Positions 15,372 to 23,208 of a DNA stretch of 38,447 bases are shown here, in pieces. The first letter of the stretch is position 1. Each line of letters starts with the position of its first letter. The stretch covers positions 1 to 38,447 of the forward strand of contig JALHNS010000018.1 of NCBI GenBank assembly GCA_022843445.1, given 5' to 3'. The position numbers and the translations under genes are program-made. The notes beneath the pieces are model-generated. The model saw only the letters and a list, made by a program, of their open reading frames with translations. It was not told the DNA's origin and ran no database searches. The stretch is from Gemmata sp. (lineage in GTDB: Bacteria; Planctomycetota; Planctomycetia; Gemmatales; Gemmataceae).

Positions 15372-17471
15372 CTACTCCCGCGTGGTGAACTCGTCGAGGT
15401 TGAGCATCGTCCGAGCGACCCCGAGCCACACCTGCTCGTCGGTCGCGCCGAGCTTCCGCTGGCGCGCGACGAGGTCCGTCAGCACCTTCAGCTCGCGGTC
15501 GGATGGCGGGCGAGAAAGACACAGCTCGAACGCCAACCGCAGCCGGGCCTCGTCGCCGGCGGCGGACTTCCGCAAACGGTCGCCAAGAGCCCGCGCGCAC
15601 TCGACGAACACCGGGTCGTTGAGGAGCGCCAGCGCCTGGAGCGGGGTGACGCTGCGGTCGCGGCGAGGGCACGGGGCGTTCCCGTCGGCCCCGTCGAACA
15701 CCAGCAGCGACGGATGCGGGAGCGTGCGCTGCACGTGAATGTAGACCCCGCGCCGGTGCCGGTCCGGGCCGGGCATCTTCAGCGACTCGCTCGTGAACTT
15801 CTGATCGAGCAGCCCGTCCGGGAATGGCGGCACGATGGACGGCCCCCCGAGTTTTGTGTTGAGCAGTCCGCTGACAGAAAGCGCGAGGTCACGGACGATC
15901 TCCGCTTCCACGCGGTAGCGGTTCTGCCGCCCGAACAGTTCGTTGCCCGGGTCGCGATCGTTCACCGGGCGATTCGATGACTGGCGGTAGGTTGCGGAGG
16001 TCACGATGAGGCGAATCAGCGCCTTGCGCGACCACTTCAGGCGCACGTATTCGGTCGCGAGCCAGTCGAGCTGTTCCGGGTGCGTCGGGCGCGTGCCGTT
16101 GAGCCCGAAGTTGTCCGGCGTCGGGACGAGGCCGACCCCGAACAGGTGCTGCCAGACGTGGTTGGCCGCGACCCGTGCCGTCAGCGGGTGCGCCAGGTCG
16201 AACAACCACCGGGCGAGATCGAGCCGGTCGGGAGTTCGGCCGCGGGCCTTCAAGGGCGGGAGGAACGCCGGCGTGCCGGGCGTCACCACCGGGCCCGGGC
16301 GGAGGAAGTTCCCGCGCAGGTGGACCCGGGTCTCGCGCGTCACCTCCTTCAGCGTCGGCGCCGTCTTCCCATCGGGCAGCTTCACCTCCGCGTTGTCGGT
16401 GCGGTTGAAGAACGCGTAGAGCGAGTAGTACTCGCGGTGCCCGATCGGGTCGTACTTGTGCGTGTGGCACTGCGCGCACGCGGCGGTGAGGCCCATCCAG
16501 ACCATCGCGGTCGTGTCGGTCCGGTCCTTGACCGCGTAGGTGCGGAACTCTTCCTTGTCCCCGGACGCGGCGCTGTTCCAGAGTGTGTTGCGGTGGAACC
16601 CGGCCGCCACCTTCTGTTCGGGCGTCGCGTTCGGGAGCAGATCACCGGCGAGTTGCTCGACCGAGAACTGGTCGAACGGCCGATCCGAGTTGACCGCGCC
16701 TATGACCCAATCGCGGAACCGCCAGGCATCGTGGCGCAGGTTGTCGTTCTCGTACCCGTCGCTCTCGGCGAACCGGGCGATGTCGAGCCAGTGCCGCCCC
16801 CACCGCTCGCCGAAGTGGTCGCTCGCCAGCAGCCGGTCGACCAGCTTCTCGTAGGCGTTCGGGGCCGGGTCGTCGAGGAACCGCTTCAGGTCCTCGGGCG
16901 CCGGCGGGAGCCCGGTCAGGTCGAGGTACAGCCGCCGCGCGAGCGTCCTCCCGCCAGCCGGCGGCGAGAGGGCCAACCCGCTGTCGCTCAACTTCGCGAC
17001 GACGAACCGGTCCACGTCATTGCGGATTGCGGATTGCGGATTGCGGATTTCAGGAACCGCGGGGCGCTTGAGCGGCCTGAACGCCCAGTGGTCCGCGGCG
17101 GGCTCCTTGCCGGCGAACTCGTCCGGCCAGGTCGCCCCCTGCTCGATCCACTTGCGGAGGGTCGCGACGTCCCCGTCCGCGAGGGGTTCGTCGGGCGGCA
17201 TGCGCAGCTTCTCGTCCCGGGCAGTGACGCGCCTGAGCAGTTCGCCATCGAGCTTCCCGGGCACGACCGCGGGGCCGGTGTCGCCCCCGGCGAGCGCGCG
17301 GCGGCGCACGTCGAGCCGCAGCCCGCCCTCCTGCTTGCGCTCGCCGTGGCACCGGAAGCAGTTCTTCTGGAGGACCGGGCGCACGTCGCGGGCGAAGTCG
17401 GCGTCGCCCGCCGCGGCGCGGTCCGAAAGCACGAGCACAGCCAGTGCGGCGAGGAGGGTGCGAGTGGTCAT
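15372..17471 (-). CDS. Planctomycete cytochrome (PSCyt1-DUF1549-DUF1553)
   Basis: 699 residues from the ATG at 17471. The frame extends to 17525, but the inner ATG begins the signal peptide (MTTRTLLAALAVLVLSDRAAAG). PSCyt1 occupies about 23-130, with haem motif CFRCH at 38-42 and MPPDEPLADGD. A linker at 142-151 (IRNPQSAIRN) is encoded by a heptamer repeat. DUF1549 follows (RRLYLDLTGLPP, FGERWGRHWLDIARFAESDGYE), with CAQCHTHKYDPI at 332-343. DUF1553 follows (LTARVAANHVWQHLFGVGLV, TSATYRQSS, SVTPLQALALLNDPVFVE). This is the canonical domain order. The DUF1501 gene 2 nt downstream is its usual partner. Envelope electron transfer is inferred from the haem motifs. Confidence 0.95.
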   Translation of the reverse strand: MTTRTLLAALAVLVLSDRAAAGDADFARDVRPVLQKNCFRCHGERKQEGGLRLDVRRRALAGGDTGPAVVPGKLDGELLRRVTARDEKLRMPPDEPLADGDVATLRKWIEQGATWPDEFAGKEPAADHWAFRPLKRPAVPEIRNPQSAIRNDVDRFVVAKLSDSGLALSPPAGGRTLARRLYLDLTGLPPAPEDLKRFLDDPAPNAYEKLVDRLLASDHFGERWGRHWLDIARFAESDGYENDNLRHDAWRFRDWVIGAVNSDRPFDQFSVEQLAGDLLPNATPEQKVAAGFHRNTLWNSAASGDKEEFRTYAVKDRTDTTAMVWMGLTAACAQCHTHKYDPIGHREYYSLYAFFNRTDNAEVKLPDGKTAPTLKEVTRETRVHLRGNFLRPGPVVTPGTPAFLPPLKARGRTPDRLDLARWLFDLAHPLTARVAANHVWQHLFGVGLVPTPDNFGLNGTRPTHPEQLDWLATEYVRLKWSRKALIRLIVTSATYRQSSNRPVNDRDPGNELFGRQNRYRVEAEIVRDLALSVSGLLNTKLGGPSIVPPFPDGLLDQKFTSESLKMPGPDRHRRGVYIHVQRTLPHPSLLVFDGADGNAPCPRRDRSVTPLQALALLNDPVFVECARALGDRLRKSAAGDEARLRLAFELCLSRPPSDRELKVLTDLVARQRKLGATDEQVWLGVARTMLNLDEFTTRE
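17019..17050. repeat. ATTGCGG heptamer repeat inside a coding sequence
   Basis: Four exact tandem copies of ATTGCGG (17019-17046), followed by ATTT. They sit in frame in the cytochrome gene and encode the interdomain linker IRNPQSAIRN between PSCyt1 and DUF1549. The composition differs from the surrounding GC-rich codons. It looks like a small simple-sequence insertion tolerated at a domain boundary. Confidence 0.85.
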
Positions 17472-17598
17472 CGGTCCGGTGTCGGGGAGTGCGGAGGCGG
17501 TCGGCGGGGCGGGGTTCGATGGCACGCTCGAATGTACCCGAGTGGCGCGCCGCGGTCACGCTATTCGTCCCCGACTTTGCCCGAAGGAGTTCCCTGTT

Positions 17599-18531
17599 TC
17601 ACTTCTCTTTGCGCGGCTCTTTCGGGAGGCACGCGAGCGGGTACCCGGACACGGTCTCCCAGGCGATCTTCTGGAGGACGCCGCTCTGTTCCGGAGTGGT
17701 TTCCTTGTCGAGCTTGAGTTCCAGGCCCACGGGGGACTTGTGGTACAGGGCGGCGAAGACGCAATAGTCCTGGAGCAGCGACCCGAGCCGCCCCTGGTGG
17801 GGCATGTCGTCGTTGAACAGTTCCGATTGCTTCGTCACGCCGGGGAACGTCCCCCCGACGACCATCCGGCGCATCTTCACGAAGGCGTCGCCCACGGGCA
17901 CGACCCGTTGTCCCAGCTTCTTGTTGATCGCCCCGATCTTCTCCTCGACGGGCTTGCGGGCCTTGTCGAGTGCGGCCCGGAGGTCGGCGATCTTGACGGC
18001 GTCGCGGGCCGGGCCGTTCTTGCTGACGCCGAGCCCGTCGTGGACCATCCAGCCAGCCTGCCACAACACGCGGAAGCTCTTGTTGTGCGTGAAGCCGAAC
18101 GCGGCGACCTCCCCGGCGATGTCGGTCTCGTGCCATCCGGAGTGCGTGTAGCTGAACACGTCGATCTTCCCCGCCTCCAGCCGCGCCTTCAGCGTCGCCC
18201 CCTCCCCGGACCCCTTCCTGGTGCCGTTGAGACAGCCCGGCAGGTACACGGGCCTGGGCTTCCCCTCGACGACCTCCGAGGGGGCGTAGTACTCGCTGCC
18301 CCTGATCCCCGCCGCGGCCTCCAAGGCGCGCAGCCTGCCGACGCTGAAACTCCAACTGTTCCCCTGGGGCTGGACGCGCAGCCCGGCCGGCACCTTGTCC
18401 TCGGCCGCGAGCGCGCCCACGAAGGGCCGGAGTACGACCGCCCCGGCCCCGAGGGTGACGCCCTTGAGCGCCGTGCGGCGGTCGAGTTGATCCGGCGGGA
18501 CCATCTTCGGTGCGCTGTCGGGAATGTTCAT
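17599..18531 (-). CDS. Tat-exported SGNH-hydrolase-like protein, family uncertain
   Basis: 310 residues from the ATG at 18531; the open frame further upstream overlaps the DUF1501 gene and is a shadow. The leader is the shared cassette (DRRTALKGVTLGAG). The mature part opens with LRVQPQGNSWSF; GNSW at 57-60 resembles the serine block of SGNH hydrolases. Next come FRVLWQAGWMVHDGL and a helical KARKPVEEKIGAINKKL, then GTFPGV and NDDMPHQGRLGSLL. D242 and H245 there fit the C-terminal DxxH block, followed by SPVGLE and LQKIAWETV. I infer an esterase-like fold from these blocks; no specific family name is certain. It follows a DUF1501 gene by 53 nt. A frameshifted fragment of the same gene lies at 13337-13750, and a distant relative is at 22230-23135. 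Confidence 0.7.
   Translation of the reverse strand: MNIPDSAPKMVPPDQLDRRTALKGVTLGAGAVVLRPFVGALAAEDKVPAGLRVQPQGNSWSFSVGRLRALEAAAGIRGSEYYAPSEVVEGKPRPVYLPGCLNGTRKGSGEGATLKARLEAGKIDVFSYTHSGWHETDIAGEVAAFGFTHNKSFRVLWQAGWMVHDGLGVSKNGPARDAVKIADLRAALDKARKPVEEKIGAINKKLGQRVVPVGDAFVKMRRMVVGGTFPGVTKQSELFNDDMPHQGRLGSLLQDYCVFAALYHKSPVGLELKLDKETTPEQSGVLQKIAWETVSGYPLACLPKEPRKEK
18439..18531 (-). repeat. Tat-leader cassette, copy C
   Basis: First 31 codons of the SGNH-like gene. The DNA is almost identical (only a few differences in about 90 nt) to copy F at 32726-32818, although F heads a DUF1552 gene with an unrelated mature protein. Confidence 0.8.
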
Positions 18532-18584
18532 CTCTTGCGCCCAGGAGTGGGGAAGGGTTACCAGCGGCCGTTCGTCGCGTGCGC

Positions 18585-19991
18585 TCAGAACAACTCTTCG
18601 AGTGGCTTGCCCGGCATGAAGAACTGCGGCCGGCGGTCGGCCGAGTAGACCGGCGTCCCCTCGTCCCAGCCGTGGGCGTAGAGCATCGTGGCGACGAACC
18701 GGGACACGTGGACCGGGTCGTTCTTCGGCTCCGCACCCTGACTGTCGGACGAGCCCAGCACCTGGCCGCCGCGGACCCCGCCGCCGGCGAGGACAGTACT
18801 GAACACGTTCCCCCAGTGGTCCCGCCCGGCCCCGCCGTTGACCTTCGGGGTGCGGCCGAACTCGCCGGTCCACGCGACGAGCGTCTCGTCGAGCAGGCCG
18901 CGCTCGGCCAGGTCCTCGAGCAGCGCCGCGAACGCCCGGTCCACTGGCGGCATGAGCAGGTTCTTCATCTTCGTGAAGTGCTTGCCGTGCGTGTCGAAGT
19001 TGGCCTCCGAGTTGAACTTCGTCGGCGGGTCGGGGTACCACGTCACCGTGACGTGGCCCACGCCGGCCTCCACCAGCCGACGGGCGATCAGGCAGCTCCG
19101 CCCGAACCGGGTGTCGCCGTAGCGGGCGACCGTCTCCGGCTTCTCGTTCTTGAGCAGGAACGCCTCCCAAGCCGTGGTCGAGTCGAGCACGCTCAGGGCC
19201 CGCTCCCGGTTGATCTTGAAGGAATCGACCGGCTGCCCGGTGACCCCCTTCTGGGCGCCCTCCAGACCCTGAAGCAGGTGCGAGCGAGTCCGCAGCCGCT
19301 CCTCGCCGACCTGGGGGTTCGGCCTGAAAGCCGGCGGGAGGTCGCCGGGGAGCCAGGTCTCGTCGGTGAGCATCAGCGGGTCGTAGCGCTCGCCCAGGTA
19401 CCCGGCATGCTGGCCGGCCCAGAGGAATGTGTTCTGATCGCCGATGCGCGCCGGCAACTGGACGGCCCCGGGCAGGCCGTTACGGTCACCCTTCAGCTGC
19501 CGCACCACGCCGCCGACGCAGGGCGGGTCGATGCGCGCCGGCGACGGCTCGCTCCCGGTGCGCGGCCGCGGCACCGCGACCTTCCCGGTCAGGCTCCAGT
19601 GGGTCGCAGGCCCGTGCCCGTTCTCCTTGTGGTACGTGCTCCGCAGGATCGCGTAGCGGTGAGCCTGCTTGGCCATGCGGGGCATCAGTTCCGAGATCCG
19701 CACGCCCGGCACCGACGTATCGATGGCCCCGAACTCGCCACGCACGTTTGCGGGCGCGTCGGGCTTCGGGTCGAAGGTCTCGTGCTGTGCGGGACCGCCG
19801 GTCATGAACAGCAGGATGCTGCTCTTGGCGCGCGGCCCGCGCCCGGCGGCCGGCTTGGCGCAAAGCGGGCTGCCCCGCCGGCCGCCGGCGAAGATGTACG
19901 ACCCGAAGCCGGCCGCGGTCAACTGTAGCCAGTCGCGGCGCGAGCAGCGGACGCGGTCGCTTACGGCCTGGAGGGAGTTCGATTCGGGCAT
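18585..19991 (-). CDS. DUF1501 family protein
   Basis: 468 residues. The leader contains CSRRDWLQLTAAGFGSYIFAGG (two arginines near residue 18). Core marks are SILLFMTGGPAQHETFDPKP, a YHKENGHGPATHWSLTG segment, RSCLIARRLVEAGVGHVTV, then NFDTHGKHF (D at about 333), and AWTGEFGRTPKVNG followed by GRDHW (D at about 391). The protein ends LEELF. About 20 residues (TWYPDPPTKFNSEA) separate the strand and the NFDTH motif, more than in most of its paralogues here. The ATG at 19991 has GGAG about 10 nt upstream. It lies between a DUF1080 gene upstream (97-nt gap) and the SGNH-like gene downstream. Reaction unknown. Confidence 0.93.
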   Translation of the reverse strand: MPESNSLQAVSDRVRCSRRDWLQLTAAGFGSYIFAGGRRGSPLCAKPAAGRGPRAKSSILLFMTGGPAQHETFDPKPDAPANVRGEFGAIDTSVPGVRISELMPRMAKQAHRYAILRSTYHKENGHGPATHWSLTGKVAVPRPRTGSEPSPARIDPPCVGGVVRQLKGDRNGLPGAVQLPARIGDQNTFLWAGQHAGYLGERYDPLMLTDETWLPGDLPPAFRPNPQVGEERLRTRSHLLQGLEGAQKGVTGQPVDSFKINRERALSVLDSTTAWEAFLLKNEKPETVARYGDTRFGRSCLIARRLVEAGVGHVTVTWYPDPPTKFNSEANFDTHGKHFTKMKNLLMPPVDRAFAALLEDLAERGLLDETLVAWTGEFGRTPKVNGGAGRDHWGNVFSTVLAGGGVRGGQVLGSSDSQGAEPKNDPVHVSRFVATMLYAHGWDEGTPVYSADRRPQFFMPGKPLEELF

Positions 19992-20088
19992 GGGATGTCA
20001 TCTCCGTGCGTCCGAGCGGGCGGTCAGGTGCGAACCGCTCGGCGGGTCGGCGCGAGCACCGTCAGCGAGCCGAGGATGCGACTGGATT

Positions 20089-21216
20089 TCAGGGCTGTTC
20101 CACGAGCCAGATGTTGCGGTACAGCACGCGGCGCCCGAAGGCCTCGAACCAGATGGGACCGTCCGCGGTTTCCGGACCCTTGAAGCCGTGCGGCGTCGGG
20201 CCGTTGACCTCCAACTTGTCCACGGTCTGGTGCCCGTTCAGCTTCACCGAGATCACCGCCTTCGCCGTCTTCTTCCCCTTGTCATCGAAGCGCGGCGCCT
20301 TGAAGTCGATGTCGAGGGTCTGCCAGACCAGCGGCGGGAGGCACGAGTTCGGCACCTTGCTCGGGTAGGTGAACACGCTCCCGCAAACGCGCGGCGCACC
20401 GTTGCCCTTCGCGGCCGGGAACTTCGGCGCCTTGCCCTTCTCGTCGAGTAACTTGGGCCGTTGCGGGCTGGTCGCACCCGACAGGTCGAAATCGAACCCG
20501 AAGCTGTCCCCGATCGCCACCTCGTAGCGGGCGAGCATGTAGATGCCCGAATCCGCCCTGCGCCACGGGATGTTCTGCGGCTCCCAGCCGGTCATGAACT
20601 CCACGTGCAAGGTGTAGTCCCGGAACTTCCGCTTCGTGACCGCCCCCGCCATCAAGTTGCCTTCGAACATCACAGGCGCGGTCGTCCCCTCGATGTCCTT
20701 GCGCTCCTCGAACGCGTCCACGTTCTGTTTCTCGCCCCCGAAGAGAACGATCGCACCCGCGGGCGGTTGCTTCCCCAGGGTCGGGCTCTTGCGTTCGACT
20801 CGCTTCAACAGGATCTTCTTCTGCAAGCCGCGCTGGAGTGCCAGGCCGTTCTCGTCGAGCACCGCGCCGGTCCCGTCGTCGCTCGGGGAACGGAACTCCA
20901 CCTTCCCATCCGACAGGGGGCCGCTCTCCAGCAGGCCGTACCGGCCGCCGTCCCAGCCGTCGCCCGGCAGGCCGCCTTCCAGGACCAGCGCGTGGAACGA
21001 CTTGTCGCCCCGCGCGACCACCTGAATGCCGACCTGCTTGTCTCCGTCCTTGCCGACGTATTCGCCCTGCAACTTCAGTTCGACTCCGATCGTCTGGGCA
21101 TCGAACAGTTTCTTCGCTGCGGCCTCTCCCGCCTTGTCCAGCGGCTGAGCCGGTGATTCTGCGGCCAGCCCCGCGACCAGCCCAAGAGCCAAACTGGCGA
21201 GTAACTTGTTCATCAT
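20089..21216 (-). CDS. DUF1080 (3-keto-disaccharide hydrolase family) secreted protein
   Basis: 375 residues. Signal peptide MMNKLLASLALGLVAGLAAESPAQ; AGGA lies about 5 nt upstream of the ATG at 21216. Residues 25-150 form an N-terminal region I do not recognise (beta-rich, with KLQGEYVG and GLPGDGWDGGRYGLLESG). The DUF1080 domain runs from about residue 155 to the end: AIVLFGGEKQNVDAFE, KFRDYTLHVEFMTG, the hallmark DSGIYMLARYEVAIGDSFG, WQTLDIDFKAPRF and the closing YRNIWLVEQP. Members act on 3-keto glycosides or bind glycans in a concanavalin-like fold. Here it follows a SUMF1-like gene by 155 nt and precedes a DUF1501 gene. It is the only gene in the window with a plausible sugar link. Confidence 0.92.
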   Translation of the reverse strand: MMNKLLASLALGLVAGLAAESPAQPLDKAGEAAAKKLFDAQTIGVELKLQGEYVGKDGDKQVGIQVVARGDKSFHALVLEGGLPGDGWDGGRYGLLESGPLSDGKVEFRSPSDDGTGAVLDENGLALQRGLQKKILLKRVERKSPTLGKQPPAGAIVLFGGEKQNVDAFEERKDIEGTTAPVMFEGNLMAGAVTKRKFRDYTLHVEFMTGWEPQNIPWRRADSGIYMLARYEVAIGDSFGFDFDLSGATSPQRPKLLDEKGKAPKFPAAKGNGAPRVCGSVFTYPSKVPNSCLPPLVWQTLDIDFKAPRFDDKGKKTAKAVISVKLNGHQTVDKLEVNGPTPHGFKGPETADGPIWFEAFGRRVLYRNIWLVEQP

Positions 21217-21324
21217 GTTTTCCTTTCATTCCGTCCAATGGCGGCTGGTTGTACTGCTGGTCGATTTCACAGGGCGCGAACGCCAGCGCCGGGTGAGAAC
21301 AGTCTTCCCGGCGGCCCCTCCCGT

Positions 21325-21341
21325 CGTGGTTCAAGACCACG
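21325..21341. other. Perfect 6-bp hairpin in an intergenic gap
   Basis: CGTGGT, loop TCAAG, ACCACG, located in the 155-nt gap between the SUMF1-like stop (21372) and the DUF1080 start (21216). No T-run follows on the minus strand, so a terminator is not supported. The remainder of the gap shows nothing. Confidence 0.25.
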
Positions 21342-21371
21342 CCTCTTGTTCGTCATTGATCCTTTGCACCT

Positions 21372-22193
21372 CTACCGAACGGGAACCCGGACCAGCCGGA
21401 GGCCGATGTTGCGGCCCTTGTAGTCCGGCGTGTTCCCGCGGCGGACATTTGCTTGGCAGAGGTCCCCCTCGAAGTCCCAGGAGCCGCCCCGGCAAACCCG
21501 CGCCGTGCCCTTTTCTTCCCAGAGGCTGTCGGTCCATTGCACGACGTTGCCGTGCATGTCGTAGAGGCCCAGCTTGTTCGGCGGGTAGGAGCCCACCTTG
21601 GTCGTCCGTAACAAGTACGGTCCTTTCTCTCCCTTACCGCACGGATAGCTCCCATCAAAATTTGCCTGCCGCGAAGAGAGATCTTGCGTCGGCTTCTCGA
21701 AGTAGAAGTGATAGGAGCACTCCTCTACCGTCGTCGCGCCGCCGCGACAGGCGTACTCCCACTCCTCCTCCGTCGGCAAGCGGTAGACGTAGCCCTTCCC
21801 CACCTCCGCCTCGTTCAGCTTCTTGATGAACTCCTGTGCGTCCTTCCACGACACGTGCTCGACCGGGAATTGATTGAGATCCTCATCCGGGATGTCCTTC
21901 AACTCGTTCTTTTTCCGCAGTCGGCAGAAGAGGCTCGGGTTCTTGTCCATCAACGTCACCCACTGCCCTTGGGTGACGGCGTGAACGGCGATCTCGAAGC
22001 CCTCCCGGATCTCGGTCTTCTTTGCCGAACCGGGCCTTCCGTTCCAGCCGAGGTAGGTCGTCCCCTTCGACAGCGGCACGAACTTCATCCCCAAAGGGCC
22101 GTCCTTCGGCTTCGGCGGTTCGGCGACCGCGTGTGACGCGGCCCACACAATCGCCACGGCCAACGCACTCTGTTTCGCAAGTGCTTTTTTCAT
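21372..22193 (-). CDS. SUMF1-like (formylglycine-generating-enzyme fold) secreted protein, probably non-catalytic
   Basis: 273 residues from the ATG at 22193, chosen because GGAAGG lies about 4 nt upstream and the signal peptide starts there (MKKALAKQSALAVAIVWAA). The upstream ATG at 22205 is only four codons earlier. The family pattern is complete: GMKFVPLSKGTTYLG, IAVHAVTQGQWVTLM, FPVEHVSWKDAQEFIKKL, YRLPTEEEWEYACRGG, GLYDMHGNVVQWTDSLW, RVCRGGSWDFEGDLC and NIGLRLVRV. In true formylglycine-generating enzymes two cysteines lie in the segment after RGGS; here only the second position is Cys and the first is Phe. Catalysis like that of FGE is therefore unlikely. It starts 36 nt after an SGNH-like gene and precedes a DUF1080 gene. 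Confidence 0.92.
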   Translation of the reverse strand: MKKALAKQSALAVAIVWAASHAVAEPPKPKDGPLGMKFVPLSKGTTYLGWNGRPGSAKKTEIREGFEIAVHAVTQGQWVTLMDKNPSLFCRLRKKNELKDIPDEDLNQFPVEHVSWKDAQEFIKKLNEAEVGKGYVYRLPTEEEWEYACRGGATTVEECSYHFYFEKPTQDLSSRQANFDGSYPCGKGEKGPYLLRTTKVGSYPPNKLGLYDMHGNVVQWTDSLWEEKGTARVCRGGSWDFEGDLCQANVRRGNTPDYKGRNIGLRLVRVPVR

Positions 22194-22229
22194 TTGACCT
22201 TCCATTCGCCACGGCCCCGCGTTTGCCGG

Positions 22230-23135
22230 TCAGGGCTTCTTCACGCCCGAGTAGGAGTAGTTCGTGGCGGTGTCCCAGGCGATCTGCTGGAGGACCTTCC
22301 GCTGCTCCTCGGTGATCGGTGCCAGGTCCGCGAACGATTTCGGGTCCGTCGGGGCGGACTTGCCGCCGCCCCATTTGAGGGGCGAGAAATCGGGATTCAA
22401 TCCGACGGGCGAGACGCCGTACATTGTGGCGACGTTGGTGTAGGCGAAGAGCGTTCGCAGGTGCGAGCCGGGCTTCCACATGTCGCCGTCAACCCACAAC
22501 TCCGTCGGGTCGGTGATTCCCGGGAATTTGCCCGCAGCCACCATTTCGATGACTTTGCACACCGCCTCTTCGACCGGGGAAATCACCATCACCTTCCGGC
22601 CGTGCTTGGCGTTGATTTGGTCGGTGAGCTTCTCGAGGGCGAGGAGGCCGGCCGGCGGGGCTTTACGCGGTTGCCACGAGAGCACCTTTTTGTCGCCCTT
22701 GCGCTCGGTGCGGGGCCAGTACCACGATTGCCAGACGAGGCGGAACTTCGGATTGTTCATGACACCCTTGTTGCAGAGAAGGGCGGGAGTCGAATCCAGG
22801 CCGACGTGGCCCGACCAGGATTCCTTTTCCGGGTAACAGTGCGGCGTCGCGAGCAGCAGCATGTCGTAGTCGCCGCGTTCGAGCGGTTCCATCCGCTTTG
22901 GTTGCAGTGACTTCTCTCCCCGAATATCGTGCCAGGTGCCGATGTAGGGTCCACCCAGCCACTTGTGTCCCTCAACGCCCGCAGCCTTGACGACGGTGTC
23001 CTCACACTCGAACAGGATCAACATGTGGCCGACCTTGACCCCGGCCGGTTTGGCCGCCGGCGGGTCCACGGCCGTCGCGCAAGCAATCCACGTGGCCAGC
23101 GCGGCCAGTGCACTCAGGTTGATAGTCATTTTCAT
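22230..23135 (-). CDS. Secreted SGNH-like relative lacking the catalytic blocks
   Basis: 301 residues. A strong Shine-Dalgarno (GGAGGA, about 7 nt spacing) precedes the ATG at 23135. The signal peptide is of Sec type (INLSALAALATWIACATA), unlike the Tat leader of its relative at 17599-18531. The two share the ordered blocks (NPKFRLVWQSWYWP, AAGKFPGITDPTELW, GVSPVGLN and LQQIAWDTATNY). Where the relative has GNSW this protein has GHML, and where it has DMPH this has DMWK, so neither the serine nor the histidine block is kept. I infer a binding protein or a changed activity. It lies 73 nt downstream of the large DUF1592-type cytochrome and upstream of a SUMF1-like gene. Confidence 0.72.
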   Translation of the reverse strand: MKMTINLSALAALATWIACATAVDPPAAKPAGVKVGHMLILFECEDTVVKAAGVEGHKWLGGPYIGTWHDIRGEKSLQPKRMEPLERGDYDMLLLATPHCYPEKESWSGHVGLDSTPALLCNKGVMNNPKFRLVWQSWYWPRTERKGDKKVLSWQPRKAPPAGLLALEKLTDQINAKHGRKVMVISPVEEAVCKVIEMVAAGKFPGITDPTELWVDGDMWKPGSHLRTLFAYTNVATMYGVSPVGLNPDFSPLKWGGGKSAPTDPKSFADLAPITEEQRKVLQQIAWDTATNYSYSGVKKP

Positions 23136-23208
23136 CGTTTATCCTCCGCCGGTTTACGAAACGGGCGAGGTGAACGCGTCGGCCATACCGGAGCGAATTG
23201 TTGCCTTT

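Noticed and set aside
15370-15672. N-terminal extension of the DUF1501 gene into the cytochrome gene
   Set aside because: It is the shadow of the 3' end of the cytochrome; the GTG at 15369, 2 nt after that stop, gives a proper leader.
16080-17717. 545-codon plus-strand open frame over the cytochrome gene
   Set aside because: Antisense to a canonical PSCyt1-DUF1549-DUF1553 gene; low-complexity composition, no motifs.
18532-19170. N-terminal extension of the SGNH-like gene
   Set aside because: It is antiparallel-free but out of frame with the real DUF1501 gene at 18585-19991 and has shadow composition; the leader cassette fixes the start at 18531.
21372-22193. Sulfatase-maturation enzyme
   Set aside because: One of the two catalytic cysteine positions is Phe and no sulfatase gene is nearby, so only the fold family is claimed.
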